The position numbers were made by a program, and so were the translations under genes. Below, one piece after another: positions 44,092 to 56,671 of a stretch of 64,000 nucleotides of DNA (positions are counted from its first letter, which is position 1; every line of letters begins with the position of its first letter). The notes under the pieces are model-generated. The model searched no databases. It was not told the DNA's origin and saw nothing but the letters and a program-made list of their open reading frames with translations. The stretch spans positions 62,001-126,000 of the forward strand of contig MCGO01000065.1 of the NCBI GenBank assembly GCA_002104985.1, in the 5' to 3' direction. This DNA is from Rhizoclosmatium globosum (Eukaryota; Chytridiomycota; Chytridiomycetes; Chytridiales; Chytriomycetaceae).

Positions 44092-44710
44092 TTAAAGCTG
44101 CCCGCATTCGGAAATAATTACTTTAGCCTTTGTTGCACCGCTTGGGGAACCCAAGGATTCAATCTTCGTGACGACATCCATACCCTCCACAACCTTTCCG
44201 AATACAACGTGCTTTCCATCCAACCATGGAGTTTTGACAGTGCAGAGGAAGAACTGCGAACCGTTTGTGTTTCTGCCAGCGTTGGCCATTGAAAGGACTC
44301 CTGGTCCGTCGTGCTGCAACAGTATGGCGTCATTGACGTGAGACCAAGCTTGAAATTGAATTCATTGCTTATACCTTCAACTGGAAGTTCTCGTCCGCAA
44401 ACTTCTCCCCGTAGATCGACTTTCCGCCTATTTAAATGAGTGTAAACTCAGCGTCGCTTGAGACCGACCAGGTAATAAACCATCACATACCAGTACCGTT
44501 GTGACGGGTAAAGTCGCCTCCTTGGCACATGAACTGTGGAATGACACGGTGGAAGGAGGATCCCTTGTACCCAAAGCCCTTCTCGCCAGTGCAAAGGGCT
44601 CTGAAGTTCTCGGCCGTCTTTGGAACAACGTCCGCGCGCAGTTCCATGACAATCTTTCCGAGGGCAGCGCCGTTGCTTGTGATGTTGAAGAAGACTCTTG
44701 GATTTGCCAT
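44092..44710 (-). CDS. Cyclophilin A-type peptidyl-prolyl isomerase
   Basis: Single-domain cyclophilin of 164 residues, which catalyses proline cis-trans isomerisation and binds cyclosporin. Exons are 44491-44710, 44375-44427 and 44092-44313 (introns 44428-44490 and 44314-44374). Catalytic and binding landmarks are all present: [16 protein letters not shown] (the active-site Arg and Phe), [34 protein letters not shown] (Trp for cyclosporin contact) and a CGQL end. Length and lack of a signal peptide point to the cytosolic form. Codons are C-ending in the first exon, as in highly expressed genes. The start codon is 28 bp from the Utp10 start on the other strand. Confidence 0.97.
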
Positions 44711-44738
44711 CGTTGAACTTTTCTTTTTTCTTTTCACG
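44711..44738. promoter_or_regulatory. 28-bp divergent promoter gap (cyclophilin / Utp10)
   Basis: Only 28 bases separate two divergent ATGs (44710 minus, 44739 plus). The gap is T-rich (TTTTCTTTTTTCTTTTCAC) on the plus strand. Each gene must place its promoter in the other gene's transcribed region, or both use this tract. Confidence 0.85.
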
Positions 44739-47700
44739 ATGTCGTCTCTTGCCTCGCAACTCTCTGCCCTCTCGGCGTCATCTTCTGGATCAAAGAACCA
44801 GAACAAAAAAGCGATCGTATCTCTGCTCTTTACGGATCCTGTCGAAGCTTCCGATCTTGACATTGATGCCTTCTTTTCGATTGGAAGAAATGGGCTTGCC
44901 GGACTTATTTCCTTGTCGCCTTCCTCCCAGTTTGACCAATTCTCCGATTCCTTGTTCTCAGAGACCCTCAAGAACCAAGACAGAATGCTTTTGGGAAAAG
45001 AGGAGAATGCTAGCTTGGATAAGCTGATTCATAAGTTTTTGGCTCTAGTGTCCCCTCACTTGCTCCATTCAAGTGCTTTCAAAGCCTTAGAGTGGCTTAT
45101 TAAGAGATTCAGGTAAAATTAGGTATGGCTGTTGCAGGATTCCGACTTAACATTGCCTTAGAATTCAAGAATTCAACATTGACGGTTTGATTCGCTGCGC
45201 CCTACCATTCCATGACACATGGCAGTTTACTCGCGTTCTCAGTGTCATCAAATTGACGTAAGCAGATTCTGAGCTCGATCTTTGTCGATACCATCAACTA
45301 AAATCCTTTCTCAGTGGAAAATGGTCGTGGCTCGGTGCTCAAAAGGAAAAGAAAGTCTCGCTTGACCGTGCGACACTTGTTCAGCGCTTGAAAATTGATA
45401 TCGCCCTCGTGGAATTTGTTTGTGACATGATGGAGAAGCTGCTTGTCCCGGGCACCAGCAACGCGAGTCTGAGCTCTTTCTTCACTGGGACTATGGTCGA
45501 ATTCATAAATTCTGTCAAGTTCAATGATGATTTGATGAGAATCATCATGCCCAGACTTTTTATCATGGCTGCAGTTGAATTACCAAACATACAAGCTGCT
45601 GCGTATATGATCATGTCCCATCTATCGAATCAGGTTCCATTCAGCTCTGAAGTTGTTGGCGCCATGACAGACGTCATTGTGGATCGTGCAAGTGGAGAGT
45701 TGGGCAAGTTTGCAGGATGCTGTCTCGTCTCGATATATGATGCTCAAGAAAACACTCCAAAAATATCGGTTGAAGCGTTAGGTACTTTGTTGAGAAAAGA
45801 TGGGATGTGGAAAGAAGTTTTAGGAGAAGTGTTGAAAGTGTATCAAGGCGATGCTCTCACCTTGGTGATTATTTACTCCTTCTTCCAGCAGAGGTTAGTT
45901 AACTACTTAGGAACAGTATTTTTGCTGACTTTTGAATTTAGAAAGCAAAATAATTGCATTTCAACGTACGATGACTTCGTTGAGTTTGTCCACCATCTCA
46001 CTCTGACAGCCCCACTTGCCGAGCGCCTGTGTGCATTCATTTTGGAGGACGCCTTGAGTGGAAATGCTCATGAAGATATCAGCCCAATCAAGAAACTCCT
46101 CGTTCTTATTTCCAAGTCTTACCCACTTGTTGTCAACAAGAGTATCGCGTCTGTTTCTAAATCTACAAAGGAGAAAGTAGGCGCCGACAAAGTATTTGAA
46201 CTTATCAGTTCCGCCTTCATAGGAACTGCACATGAGCCACTCAACAAAACTAGCACTACCTTGTATCTTTCTCTTCAACACGCTGATGCAGAAATTCGCT
46301 ACTATGGTTATGAGCGCCTAATTGCTATCCTCCGAGGAAAGCAACTCACTGCCGCCTCGACTTTAGTCGATAAAGATCTGTCATTTGTTCCTCAAACTCT
46401 TGCAACTGGCCTTGTGGACTCCAACCCCAAAGTTAGATCGCTGGTTGCGAGTATTCCAAATTTAATCGAGTTCCTCGAACTTCTTCCGAACAATGAAGGA
46501 GTTAAGGCTTTATACGAACTCGTCAACCTCTCCAGATTGTCTCATAACGCAACAGCAAAGTCTGCATTTGATAATTTAATCAAGTTAGATTGTACAGAAT
46601 ACAGCGAGGCACGTGACATTGCAATGTCATACTTTTTGCTGAGCAAAGAAACCGTTGGATTATTTGTACATGCGTCAAATACTGTTAAGAATGGTCCGCC
46701 ACTCTTGGCGTCATTGTTTGAAGGCGCTGAGGCACTCGGAAAAGAGATTTTGTCAGCAGAAAAGGCTCATGCTGGGAAAAACGTGGTAGAGTTTGACAAG
46801 GTTGTGGACAACGTATTCGGAAGAGTCCCCGCTTTGGTCGCTGGTTCGTCCTATATTTTGAAGATTGCATCTCACGTTTTTACTAGCCAACGTCATGAAA
46901 GATGAGACTGGAAAAGCACTGTACACTATTCTTGAAACACTTTCAAGTATCAATGGATACACTCGACTGTTATCAATCTTGATTTTGTCTCAAATTGTGG
47001 AAAGTCCACAATATAGCATCAAACTGTTCACTGTGTCAACGGCCTTGTTGGCCCACATAAAGGCGAAACTTAATGTTTCTACTTTGCAAAGCAATACTCT
47101 CGCAAAAGCACCCACGACTGTATTTTCATTGAAATCGAGCTCTTTGCAATCTTTGGAAGAGACTTTGTTGCTCTCGGCCCTCACTGTGATTGTTTCCAGC
47201 CTTCCTCGCTTAAGAAAGCAAGAGGTAGCGGTAGCAGCAATTGATTACCATAATGGCATTGAAAAAAATGTCTTCGAAGTTATCATGAGTCTCCGTAAAG
47301 TCCATTCTTGTCACACTTTGATTGGTAACTTCTTCGACAATCACTTGAAAGCCGATTCGTTACCATTTTTGGCAAACCTATCCTTGTCTCATAGTAAGGG
47401 GGCTTCAAATTATCTTTTCAATAGCTGACACTTGATAGGCGCCACTGAGGAGACCCAGGCACAATGTTTGCGAATGATTACTATGGTTCTGTCAGCAGAT
47501 GTTGAAGCCAAAGTGGAAGCCAAAGATTATCAAGTTTTAGTTCCTATTTTGCTTGTAGCTCTTTCTCGCCACAACAAGGTGAGAAAGTTTCATGGCAAAC
47601 CATTGAAAACTAATTGTCAAAAAGATTGTTCGTGAACAAGCTATAAAATGCCTGGAAACTATTCAATTAATTCAGGATTTAGCGGTAAACCATGGAGTTG

Positions 47701-50700
47701 CGAAGAAATCGGCTCCCCCTGTTTTCGCATTTGACACTTTTCATGGAGCGTCTTCAAGTAAGCCAAAACCCAATGTAGTTTATTTAGCTGATGTTGTTCT
47801 ATTACAGATAAGGTCAAGTTTTTGCAGTCTGCTTTAACTCAAAAGTTCTTGGCCGCTATCCTCGAGACAAGTCAAGAGCTAATTTCAGATTCATCGTATA
47901 TATTTCGCCGCTTGGGGGATGTGCTCTTTAAGAAGGCATTGGATAACAGTCAATCGTATGTTTAAGTGTCATATTATATTCGCTGACGTTGACATAGTGA
48001 TAACGTCCTTACCTTCCTGTTGACAACTGTCTTGGCTATACAAACTACAATCGGAAAGCAAGAATTGTTGTCCACTCTGAAAGCTGTCCAAGTTCCTCAA
48101 AAGGTCAAAATATTGCAACCGCTTTTCGATACAATATTTGGAAATGGGGAATCAGTTAACAGCTGTGTTTCTGAGCACGAATTGATGTTGCGCTTTGCCA
48201 TGATTGACTGTTTCAATCCGACTGTTGTTTCCAATGTCTTTGGATATAGATCAGGGCGATTCTTAAGTCTTTTCTTGCGAATTATCGCTACTGGTAAGAA
48301 TTTCCTAAAATTTCACACATCACTAAAGTTCTATCTTAGGTGATGAACGAGAGGCAATTCATGCCTTGGGGCTTGTTTCCCCTGGTTGGTTTGACAAAGT
48401 AGAGGCGCACCACCAGGCGGTCTTCACTTCTTTGGTTCAAATTGCGTCAAAGTCAACAAAAGATGTTGCATTTGCTGCCAAGAAAGCTATCAAGAACGTT
48501 ACTGTCGGTGCCGACGTCGTATTGAACATTATTTCCGTTTGCAAGGCTTCAATTGGAGACGAAGATGATATGCAGCAACAAATGAAGAAAGCCAGAACTG
48601 ATCGGTGGGTAGTTTGCTTTGTTCCTTAGTTCCATATTGAATTTTTCTTAGCGACTCCCTCTCTGGCATCAACGAACTCATAACTGTTCTTGAGTTACTT
48701 GATTCTACTTCCAACATAACATCGAAGGAGAATCTCGTCGGTCCGTTGTTTGAACTTCTTGGATTTGTTTTACCCTTAGAAAGTTCGAAAATCCCTGTCT
48801 CTTTGGAGTATTTAAAGCAATTATTGATCACTGCGAAGCTGAACATTATTCGGAGCTTGAAACAAGTCGGAAGCACTGTGGATGAAAGCATTATTCGTGT
48901 GGACCTGATCGTATCGTGTATCAGAGGTATATTTTCACTCAAGTTTGGTCATATACAATCTGACTGATAACTTTTCCTCAGTTTCTGACAATCCACAGAC
49001 TCACAACGAAGCGCTTTTACTTTTGGCAGAGCTTGCTGAAGTTTATCCTAATACTGTGTTGGTGAATGTGGTTCCAATCTTTACGTTTATGGGAGCAAAC
49101 GTTCTTCGCCGCGACGACGATTACTCGTTCCACGTGATTCAGCAAACCTTGGAGGCTATTATTCCTCCATTGATCAAGAAGTCTAAGCTTTCGGCCAAAA
49201 AGTTGGATGTTCGCTCAATTATTGAGGTCTTCATTGATTCTATCTTCCACATTCCGAGACATCGTCGTTTGAGACTGTTTACTATTCTCGTCTCTACTTT
49301 GGGTCCTATCGAGTTCTTGGACTCAGTGATAATGATGCTTTTGCTCAAGTCATCACAAAGGTTTTCTGATATTGCTATGGCCAACCCATCCGACGTTGCA
49401 AGCCTGTCCCCATTCTGTCTCAGTTTGATTCAACAGTTCGACGCAGTTGTTCAGTTTAAGACAGTGGTTGGCATCACTGAAGCTGTTCAACGCGTTCCCA
49501 ATGAAGCCGATTCCTACAGTGAAATATCCATTGGAAGTGTCTCGTTGGATCTTCGTAGCTTCGCATCGAACGAAATCAGACATTTCAAACTTGTTTCTCT
49601 TGACTTCGTCAACAATGTCCTTGGCACCTACGTGGAAGGCGACCAGTCTCGTGAATCGCTGGATGTCAAAACTCGCGATTCGCTGTTCCATTCTCTTTTC
49701 CATACAACATTGGTCATCATTGTGGAAGCTCTTGGAACCAAATCGCTCGAGCAAGCAGCCGAATCGAAAAACTCCTTCTACAGATCGCTTGCCAAAAGGC
49801 TGAACTCTATCCTATCGCACTTGAACCATTTGATGTCATTCGCGAGCTTCTTTGAACTGGCGTTGTCTTTGTTGGCTCACAACGATATATCTGTGAGTGT
49901 GCCTCAAAAAATTAATCATTTCTAACCTGACTTCAGATTCGCGTTCGCGTCACAGATTTGACCAGAACCAAGTTGGAAGAAGTTGATGCTGCAATCTACA
50001 CTGAAAATGATGAGGTTATCAAAGCTGTTTTCCAGCAACTCTCTTCCACAATCAGTGACGAAATCGCGACAGAAAACATTGGATTGAAGCTTTCAACGTT
50101 CGAATGTATCAATTCGATGATTGTTAAGTTTGCGGAGAATGATCCGCAAGTGTTTGCCGCTATCTTGCCAATCTTGACAGATGATAGCATTTTGCTGAGT
50201 GATAGTCGACAAATTCGACTTGCCTCTATTGAATGTGTTGGATCTTCAATGTAAAGTCTTTCATCAATTTCAATCTTCATGTCTAAACTTTAAACAACAG
50301 CTCTAAGTTTGGTCCACGTGTAATTCCATTCATCAAAAAAATCATGAATGCTATATTCGATGTATTGAAGGTCTTGAGAGAGAACCTTTCGGTGGATGAA
50401 CTTTGTGTTGCCGCCTTAAGTTGTGCCGACTTGGCTGTCTCTGTGATGCCGCAGTTTTTGAGTCCATTTATTTCCGAAATCCTTCAGTCTATGTTTTTAC
50501 CATATGATCAGTTGACTGGAATGAAGGAGGTGTTGAGCAAGGTTTGTGCTTTGAATTCACAACAATGTCATTAAGCAAGAAATAGTTCCGTAACTCTAAA
50601 CGAGATATCGCAACCAATATTTCGAAGAAGATTCCTGTCAGAACGCTTATCCCTATCTTGGCAACTCATGTTCAGGCTTGTTTCAAATTGGGAGCATCTG

Positions 50701-51734
50701 CAACCTTGGAATTGTTCGAGGTTTCCTCTATGACCATTTCAAATATGGAAAAAGGAGACTTGACAGTGTTTTTGAACGATTTGGTCAAGTTCTTCTTGTC
50801 AAGCTTTGAGTTCCGCAAAAAGTATCACAACAAGTACAGCGAATCTGTGAGTAATTTGATTTCTTTAAAATTCTTACTAAACAAAGTTTGCTTAGGATAT
50901 TGACAAGGTTGAAGGCTCTATTATTTCCGCATTTTTACAGTTGGTGTTGAGGTTGAATGAGTCTCACTTCAAGCCAATGTTTTTCAAGATTGTTGACTGG
51001 GCCTTCAATGAAAATGGCGGGAAAGAAAACGTTCTGTTCTTGTACCGTTTGGTGGTGAGCTTGTTGGATAAGCTCAAGACGATTTTCTCGCCATACGTCT
51101 TGCACCTTGTTGATCACTCAATTGAGTTGCTGAATGGTTACAAATTGGCGTCAGAAGTCGATAAGAAATGGGATCTTATTATGTCCGCGTTGAACAAGTT
51201 CCTTCAGTACTCGTCAGGTCCAGTTACTGAGGATGTTTTCAACAAACTTACCAAGTGCTTGACTGGTCAAATTGATCTTGTTACAGTTCATGGGCGTTCT
51301 TACTTGGTTAGTGGTGCTTTATAATTGTGTATTCTCCGTGCTTAAGTTTCGTTTCAGGCGCATATGACTCGTCATGTTGTTCCAACCATTGGTTTGCTCG
51401 CTGTCAATATCGGTAAGGAACCAATGTGGAAGATTTTGAACAAGGAAATTATGAAGAAGTCCAGAAACGAGGATGTCTTGGTAAGTCAGCCTGTTTGTGT
51501 TACATCGGCGAGTTCTGACTATGAATCTTTCAGTCGCGAATTGTTACCATCAAGTGTCTCCAAGAGTTCTATGTTCACTTGGGCGAAGAATTCTTGATTT
51601 TATTGCCAGAAACTGTTCCAACTATTGCAGAATTGATGGAAGACGGAGACGAAAGGGTCCAGGTTGCATGCCAGGAACTGAGCGCTGAGATTCAAAAGCA
51701 TTTGGGAGAGGACTTGAATTCGTACTTCTCGTAA
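44739..51734 (+). CDS. UTP10: U3 snoRNP-associated HEAT-repeat protein Utp10/HEATR1
   Basis: Component of the t-UTP subcomplex of the small-subunit processome, needed for pre-rRNA transcription and 18S processing. The N-terminus starts [14 protein letters not shown] and contains the family-typical [13 protein letters not shown] block (Utp10 N-terminal region, first intron at 45114-about 45161). The rest is a long series of alpha-helical HEAT-type repeats, ending in a BP28CT-like region and [20 protein letters not shown] count about 18 introns of 40-60 nt (for example 46842-46885, 48293-48340, 51481-51535). The protein is about 2040 residues, between yeast Utp10 (1769) and human HEATR1 (2144). 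The stop is 89 bp from the convergent GH5 gene stop. Individual exon borders were not all verified. Confidence 0.93.
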
Positions 51735-51823
51735 ACTGGAACGGTTTCTCATATAATACATGAGATTTTTATTGTCGAACTTGTGCTGAAACAATAAAAT
51801 TGCAAACCATCATCTTCGTTTTC

Positions 51824-53900
51824 TCATAGTTTCGCCAAAACAACTGTCACTTCCTCTCCAATACTAGGACTTTCTTTTCCAGATTCTTGTGGAAGTATGT
51901 GAATAATCCCATCCTCTTCCTTTACTGCTGTGACGAACTTTCCTCCATTTCCACCACTCACGTCCAATGAATGCCCGTCAGGAAAATGCAGACCGAAATT
52001 AGTTCGGATTTCTGTCACTCCTGCAAGTCCTTGGTTTCCATTGTAAACAAATGTAAGCGTAAACCGTCCTTCTTCATCCAAATATTCCGTTTTTAGAGGT
52101 TGTCCTGCTATGGCGCTTGGGTACGGTCGGCTGTAGACTTTTGCCATATCTGGACGAACGAGTCCGGTCTTTGGGTCTCTAATTCCGTTGTTGGTGCCAG
52201 TAATCTGTTGTGAAAATCGAGTTATTCAACCATGACATCGCAACAAAAAACTCACCGGAATATAATCCGTGTACTCCCAGCCAGTATACGACAAGAAATG
52301 CAGATCAGCAGCTCGTGAAGTTTCCACAATATTATCAATGTTTCCTCCTGCAAAGTTCTATCAATCACAAAACAAGACAAGAAGTGGAACCAACCTTCCA
52401 TCCAACCCATTTCAAATTCACCCAAAAACGATCCTGCTCCAAGTTGAGCTGCCTGTTCTACTCGGAATCCAATTGTTTCCTTTATATAAGAAGTTAAGCA
52501 TCAAAACGTGCACGTCTTTGCTACAAACCTCAATGTTAAACTGTTTCTGTACTGATTCATAGTAGTGGAATGCCAAGACGTCTTTTGAAGCGAAATCAGG
52601 ACCTCCCGGAGCTCGATCGAATCCAACCGTTTTTTGCACAGTTGTGACAGGTTCAAAGAATATTATTGCATTTGGATCGACGGCTCTGTTCCTTTTGGTT
52701 AGCAAGACGAGGTCAAAGGTGGCATGCATTGTACCTGATTCCAGCCGAAATAATATCGTAAAACGGCTGAAGATTCTTTCGATTGGCAACCATAGCATTC
52801 GACAAAGACGGATCCTTGAACACATCTGTTTTCAGGTTCGCGTCAAACTATCACCTCCATAACAACACAAGATACTCAACTGCCATTCCACGGCTCATTA
52901 ATCAAATCATATCCCAAAATATTTTTGAAGGGTAAAAACGTTTTTGCAACGAGCTGCCAGTATGCGATGAAGGAATCCCTAAGACCGTCGTAATTGTCGT
53001 ACAGTCTTTGATACGCTTCTGATACGGCTTGGGTGCCGTGGTAAAGTGGATGCGCCTTTTTTTCGCAATCTTCGCGTGAAGGAATTCCGTTGTCGTCGGT
53101 TGGATAGCGTGAAGTCAAAGGGAACGGGAATCCAAACTTGAGAAATGAGAGTCAGTTTGAGATGCTGGAAATTGAAAGAATACTCAACAGGCCCGCCTCG
53201 TGGTTGGGCAGCAAACGAAGGAACACCCTCGCCGCAAAACTTTTCTGAAAAAACATCCCTATAAGCAGTTCAAGATGGATTCATATCAAGATGAAGAGAA
53301 ACTCAACTGATGAAAGTCAAGCAAAACATAGATTCCTGCTTCATCACACATTCGAACAATTTCCGTCATTATATCGAGATATGTTGTGTTATATTGTCCT
53401 CGTTCTGGCTCGACTCCAGGCCACATAACACCTGATTATTCAAGAGATTTAGATGATACCTTGTTATAGATAATTTTGAGGTACCCACCCAATCGAATCA
53501 CATTTGTCGCGTGCCTCTTCAGGATATCAACATCATCTTGATTAAATGACCACCGAGGCTTCGCGTCTGGTCGGATATCAGGCACATATGGAAATCCTTT
53601 GTAAACAACATTGGTGCCTCTTTGTTGAAATCAGGTTTCTCGCAGAGCCAAAACGAGAAACAAAAGTCACCGAAAGATTCGAGAGCGTCCAAGTTCGTCA
53701 ACAAAGAGGGATCCACCGGACGTGCCAATGATTCGGGCGTTGGCGGTGTCCTCGGCATGGATGTTTGATGGGGTCCTCAAGTGGTCTTGGTTTTGGTGCA
53801 GGAGGGGCAAGTTGTGATGGACTTTCGGCTTTTTATAGACGCTTGCTGTTGTTACTGATGCCAGAGTAATGAGGAGGAGAAGGCTCCTGATGAGGTGCAT
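51824..53900 (-). CDS. Secreted GH5 glycosidase, endoglycoceramidase-like
   Basis: Glycoside hydrolase family 5 enzyme resembling endoglycoceramidases/glucosylceramidases, which cleave glycosphingolipids. An N-terminal signal peptide (MHLIRSLLLLITLASVTTAS) predicts secretion. Landmarks in order: GRSRIFRGTNVVYK (first intron spliced inside), WPGVEPERGQYN, YVLLDFHQ, FCGEGVP, NILGYDLINEPWNG (acid/base Glu in NEP), FHYYE, and SFLGEFEMG (nucleophile Glu) before the C-terminal beta-sandwich. That domain (about 110 residues, ending VVLAKL) is typical of endoglycoceramidases. Six or more short introns interrupt it. The ATG at 53900 is the first in frame and begins the signal peptide. Substrate (own membrane lipid or plant/animal sphingolipid) is inferred. 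Confidence 0.85.
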
Positions 53901-54014
53901 GGCGGAGTTTGGGATGCTTTGATTTTTGGTGTGTGGTTCCAAACATTCCAGACTATTGCCTCCTTTCCATTACTCATTACTCACTTCATATTAATAATTT
54001 AAGTTTAATATTTT

Positions 54015-55040
54015 CTAATAGTCATAATACACTGGGATGTCGTCCAAGTCGGACGAAGTCAGGTGAACTAGCTGCTGCAATACATGCCTCTTTTGGGAAT
54101 GACTCAACCAACCAATAACTTCATTGGCAATATATAATTCTCTAAGAGATGTCAATGTGCCCAATTCAATAGGAATCACCAGTCCTTCCTTCGATCCAAA
54201 TTCATTCGGAATACTCCCAGGATTATTACTCAGATTCAAATGCGCAAGCATAGTCAGATATTCAACGCGCTCGTCGATGGTTCCGACAAGTTCATTATGT
54301 GAGAGATCGAGATGAATGAGATGTTTCATGTTATAGATTGTATGTGGAATATTTCCTCGCAAAGAGTTGAATGATAGATTCAGGTGCGTGAGCAAAGTGA
54401 GTTGATGTATTTCCAACGGAATCAGGCCCTTTAGACGGCATTGAGACAGGTTGAGTACTTTCAAGTTCTTTGAATGTGTGCAGATTGCTCTGGGAATGTA
54501 GACCAAGCGCTCACGGCCTCTGAACCAGTTGATGCGTTCAATATGAGCCATGTAGGTATCGACATAGTAGTTTTGGAAGGATCGGGGCAGAAAGAAGAGC
54601 ATTTCGTCAAAGTGGGAGAGATCAAACGAGTCCGGCGGCGTCTGTCTTTGGGCAGCGACTGGAACGGCCCTCGACAGCGACATCTTTGCAAACGCCTTTG
54701 AGATCAGGAAAGAGTTGAAGACACGCGACAGGCGGCGGAACAGCATCGCCCTCTGCGGGGCCATCCACGCAAACACTTCAACGACAAGATCAAGTGGAAG
54801 ATGCGAAATGCGCGTGTAGAACTTGGTCGTTGGATTCGGGAGCTTTGCCACGGCCGCCTTCAACTCGCGAACGTGCTCGCTCAGAGTGTCGAGCTGCCGT
54901 CGCTGGTCTCGCATCTGCTGAAGTGTCTCGGTCTGCACAGAAAGAAGACGTGCGAGGAGGCGCTGCGTTTCCTGGGAAGCCTCATGGGTCGTGCTCTGTG
55001 CGATGGAGTCAAGGCTGCGACGTCGCTTCATTCGAGTCAT
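54015..55040 (-). CDS. F-box-like leucine-rich-repeat protein
   Basis: Single exon of about 341 residues from the ATG at 55040 (the frame is open further upstream, but that part overlaps the end of the neighbouring gene). An N-terminal coiled coil (about residues 15-70) is followed by LPLDLVVEVFAWM...AMLFRRLSRVFNSFL, which resembles an F-box. At least five leucine-rich repeats of about 24 residues (NLKVLNLSQCRLKGLIPLEI, HLIHLDLSHNELVG and others) fill the C-terminal half. The plant-like IPxxI-type spacing is also seen in the LRR genes at 56.7-59.0 kb. F-box plus LRR suggests a substrate adaptor for SCF ubiquitin ligase, but the F-box match is weak. No signal peptide or membrane helix is visible. 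Confidence 0.75.
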   Translation of the reverse strand: MTRMKRRRSLDSIAQSTTHEASQETQRLLARLLSVQTETLQQMRDQRRQLDTLSEHVRELKAAVAKLPNPTTKFYTRISHLPLDLVVEVFAWMAPQRAMLFRRLSRVFNSFLISKAFAKMSLSRAVPVAAQRQTPPDSFDLSHFDEMLFFLPRSFQNYYVDTYMAHIERINWFRGRERLVYIPRAICTHSKNLKVLNLSQCRLKGLIPLEIHQLTLLTHLNLSFNSLRGNIPHTIYNMKHLIHLDLSHNELVGTIDERVEYLTMLAHLNLSNNPGSIPNEFGSKEGLVIPIELGTLTSLRELYIANEVIGWLSHSQKRHVLQQLVHLTSSDLDDIPVYYDY

Positions 55041-55047
55041 GTCAACT

Positions 55048-56588
55048 TTAACAAATTGAAATACTCCCAAAGTCAACATCCGCTTTTCCATGCCAATATA
55101 CTCGCAACTCAATCACATTCTCGACTCGCTTCACTTCAAAGGGGACACGGATCTGCTTCCATTCTTCCTCACCAATTTCATTGACAAGTTCACACAAGCC
55201 AAACGACTTGAAGCCCAAAGTATTGATTCCATCAAACACTTGAACTGTCAATACGTTGTCATTGGTCCAATGGAATCCCTACACAAATATCAGTCACAGT
55301 TTCTTTGGCTTACCTACCTTACCTTGTTCAACCGTGTATTCACACAAACCGTATACTGTCCAACAGGAATTCGAACAAAAGGCCCTTGCGCAATTAGGCC
55401 ATCACCAACATTTCCAATTTCATATAGTTTTGCACAGAGTGTATGAGGCAGCGTATCTATGCAAAGTTAATAAATTACCTCACTAGATTTCTAAATACCA
55501 GGAAACTGCACGAATCCAAGGCAAGGAACCATAGGATATTCAACAAACTCAAACCTCCACAAAGCTCCGGCTCCGAGGGCGAGCATGGCAAGAGTCGTGG
55601 TTTCAGTGTTGATTAACGAGCCATCCCTTATCTTCACTCCTGTTTTCCAACTAGAATATCCCCCAATCTCGTTCTTCAGCTGTAGAGACATAATTTGACT
55701 ATGCAGGGAAATAGAATGTTGAAGCACCATATTTGCATCATCGTCTGCCAATTCGCCACTATCCAAAAGCCGCTGCATCACCATCTTCATGTCGCATAGA
55801 TGATAAAAATCCCGTACAGTATAATCATACCGCTTTGTCACAATATTATACGAAGCTTTCGTCTTCTTAATCAACGCTGACACAGCTCGCATAACATCTC
55901 CCCACTTCCCCCTATTTGCCAAATATAAAGCATGAAGCGAAATTTGATCTGGATACTGTTCCGGATCTTCCAACGCGTCCGGAAACGGGTCGTATTCTGT
56001 GTTCCCTTCAACGACCACAAAGCGGGACTTGTAGAGCGTTGAATCAAAGAGCCCCCACGGCTCTTCTGCGCAATATGCGCGCATGGCTATTCGAGCAATG
56101 TAGTTGTCGTCATACCAAGCATTGCAAAACGGAGTTCCTGGTGTCGACTCTGCGCCAACTCCCCAATGCTCCACAAACACTCGGGATCCAGGCGGGCCTT
56201 TGGACACATCCAATTCACCGTCTTGATTAAAATCAGCGAGAAGGATTCCATCCGAGTCGCGGGCGGTTGTTATTTTCGGTGGGTGGCTTGCTGCTTCAAG
56301 CACTTTCCCAAAGTCGTGTGGGTGATTTGGTGTTTCCCAACGTTTGTAGTAGTTGTATTCGTATGTTATTGAGTGGTCTGCAGAACGGAATGTGCCTTGT
56401 GGGCCCTGGATATGTCGAAGGGCTGGAAAACCACGGCTTATGTGTTGCCCATAATGCTGCTGCTTGCTGCGTTGTAAAACTATAGTTTCGTTTGATGTGG
56501 AGGGAGAAGCCTTGGGGCCTGCCTCAGTTTGAGTTGCAGGTTCAGACAGTTGCTGAGTGCTGAAGCTTGGAAACCAACAAGACAACAT
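55048..56588 (-). CDS. Unidentified protein with C-terminal beta-sandwich-like domain
   Basis: Three exons (introns 55457-55498 and 55279-55322; all junctions keep frame) give 484 residues. I do not recognise the family. The first 365 residues are mixed alpha/beta with many aromatics, a DFNQDGELD stretch resembling a calcium-binding or EF-hand-like loop, and a helical C-terminal half. The C-terminal 120 residues (PFVRIPVGQYTV, NDNVLTVQVFDG, ELRVYWHGKADVDFGS) read like a jelly-roll or C2-like beta-sandwich; a carbohydrate-binding module is one guess. The start MLSCWFPSF at 56588 is the first ATG, with no clear signal peptide. The stop at 55048-55050 leaves only 7 bp to the next gene's start on the same strand, so that gene's promoter lies inside this coding region. 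Confidence 0.55.
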
Positions 56589-56671
56589 TGATAAATGATT
56601 TAATCACAAAATGAATATAAGTCTATGATGGAACAACGGTGGAAACTCTAAACTCTCAAAAGGGATTTGGA

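Noticed and set aside
55090..55486. Plus-strand open frames that look protein-like (MPIYSQLNH...)
   Set aside because: No splice phase joins them, while the minus-strand reading joins three exons in frame with consensus splice sites and a coherent C-terminal domain.
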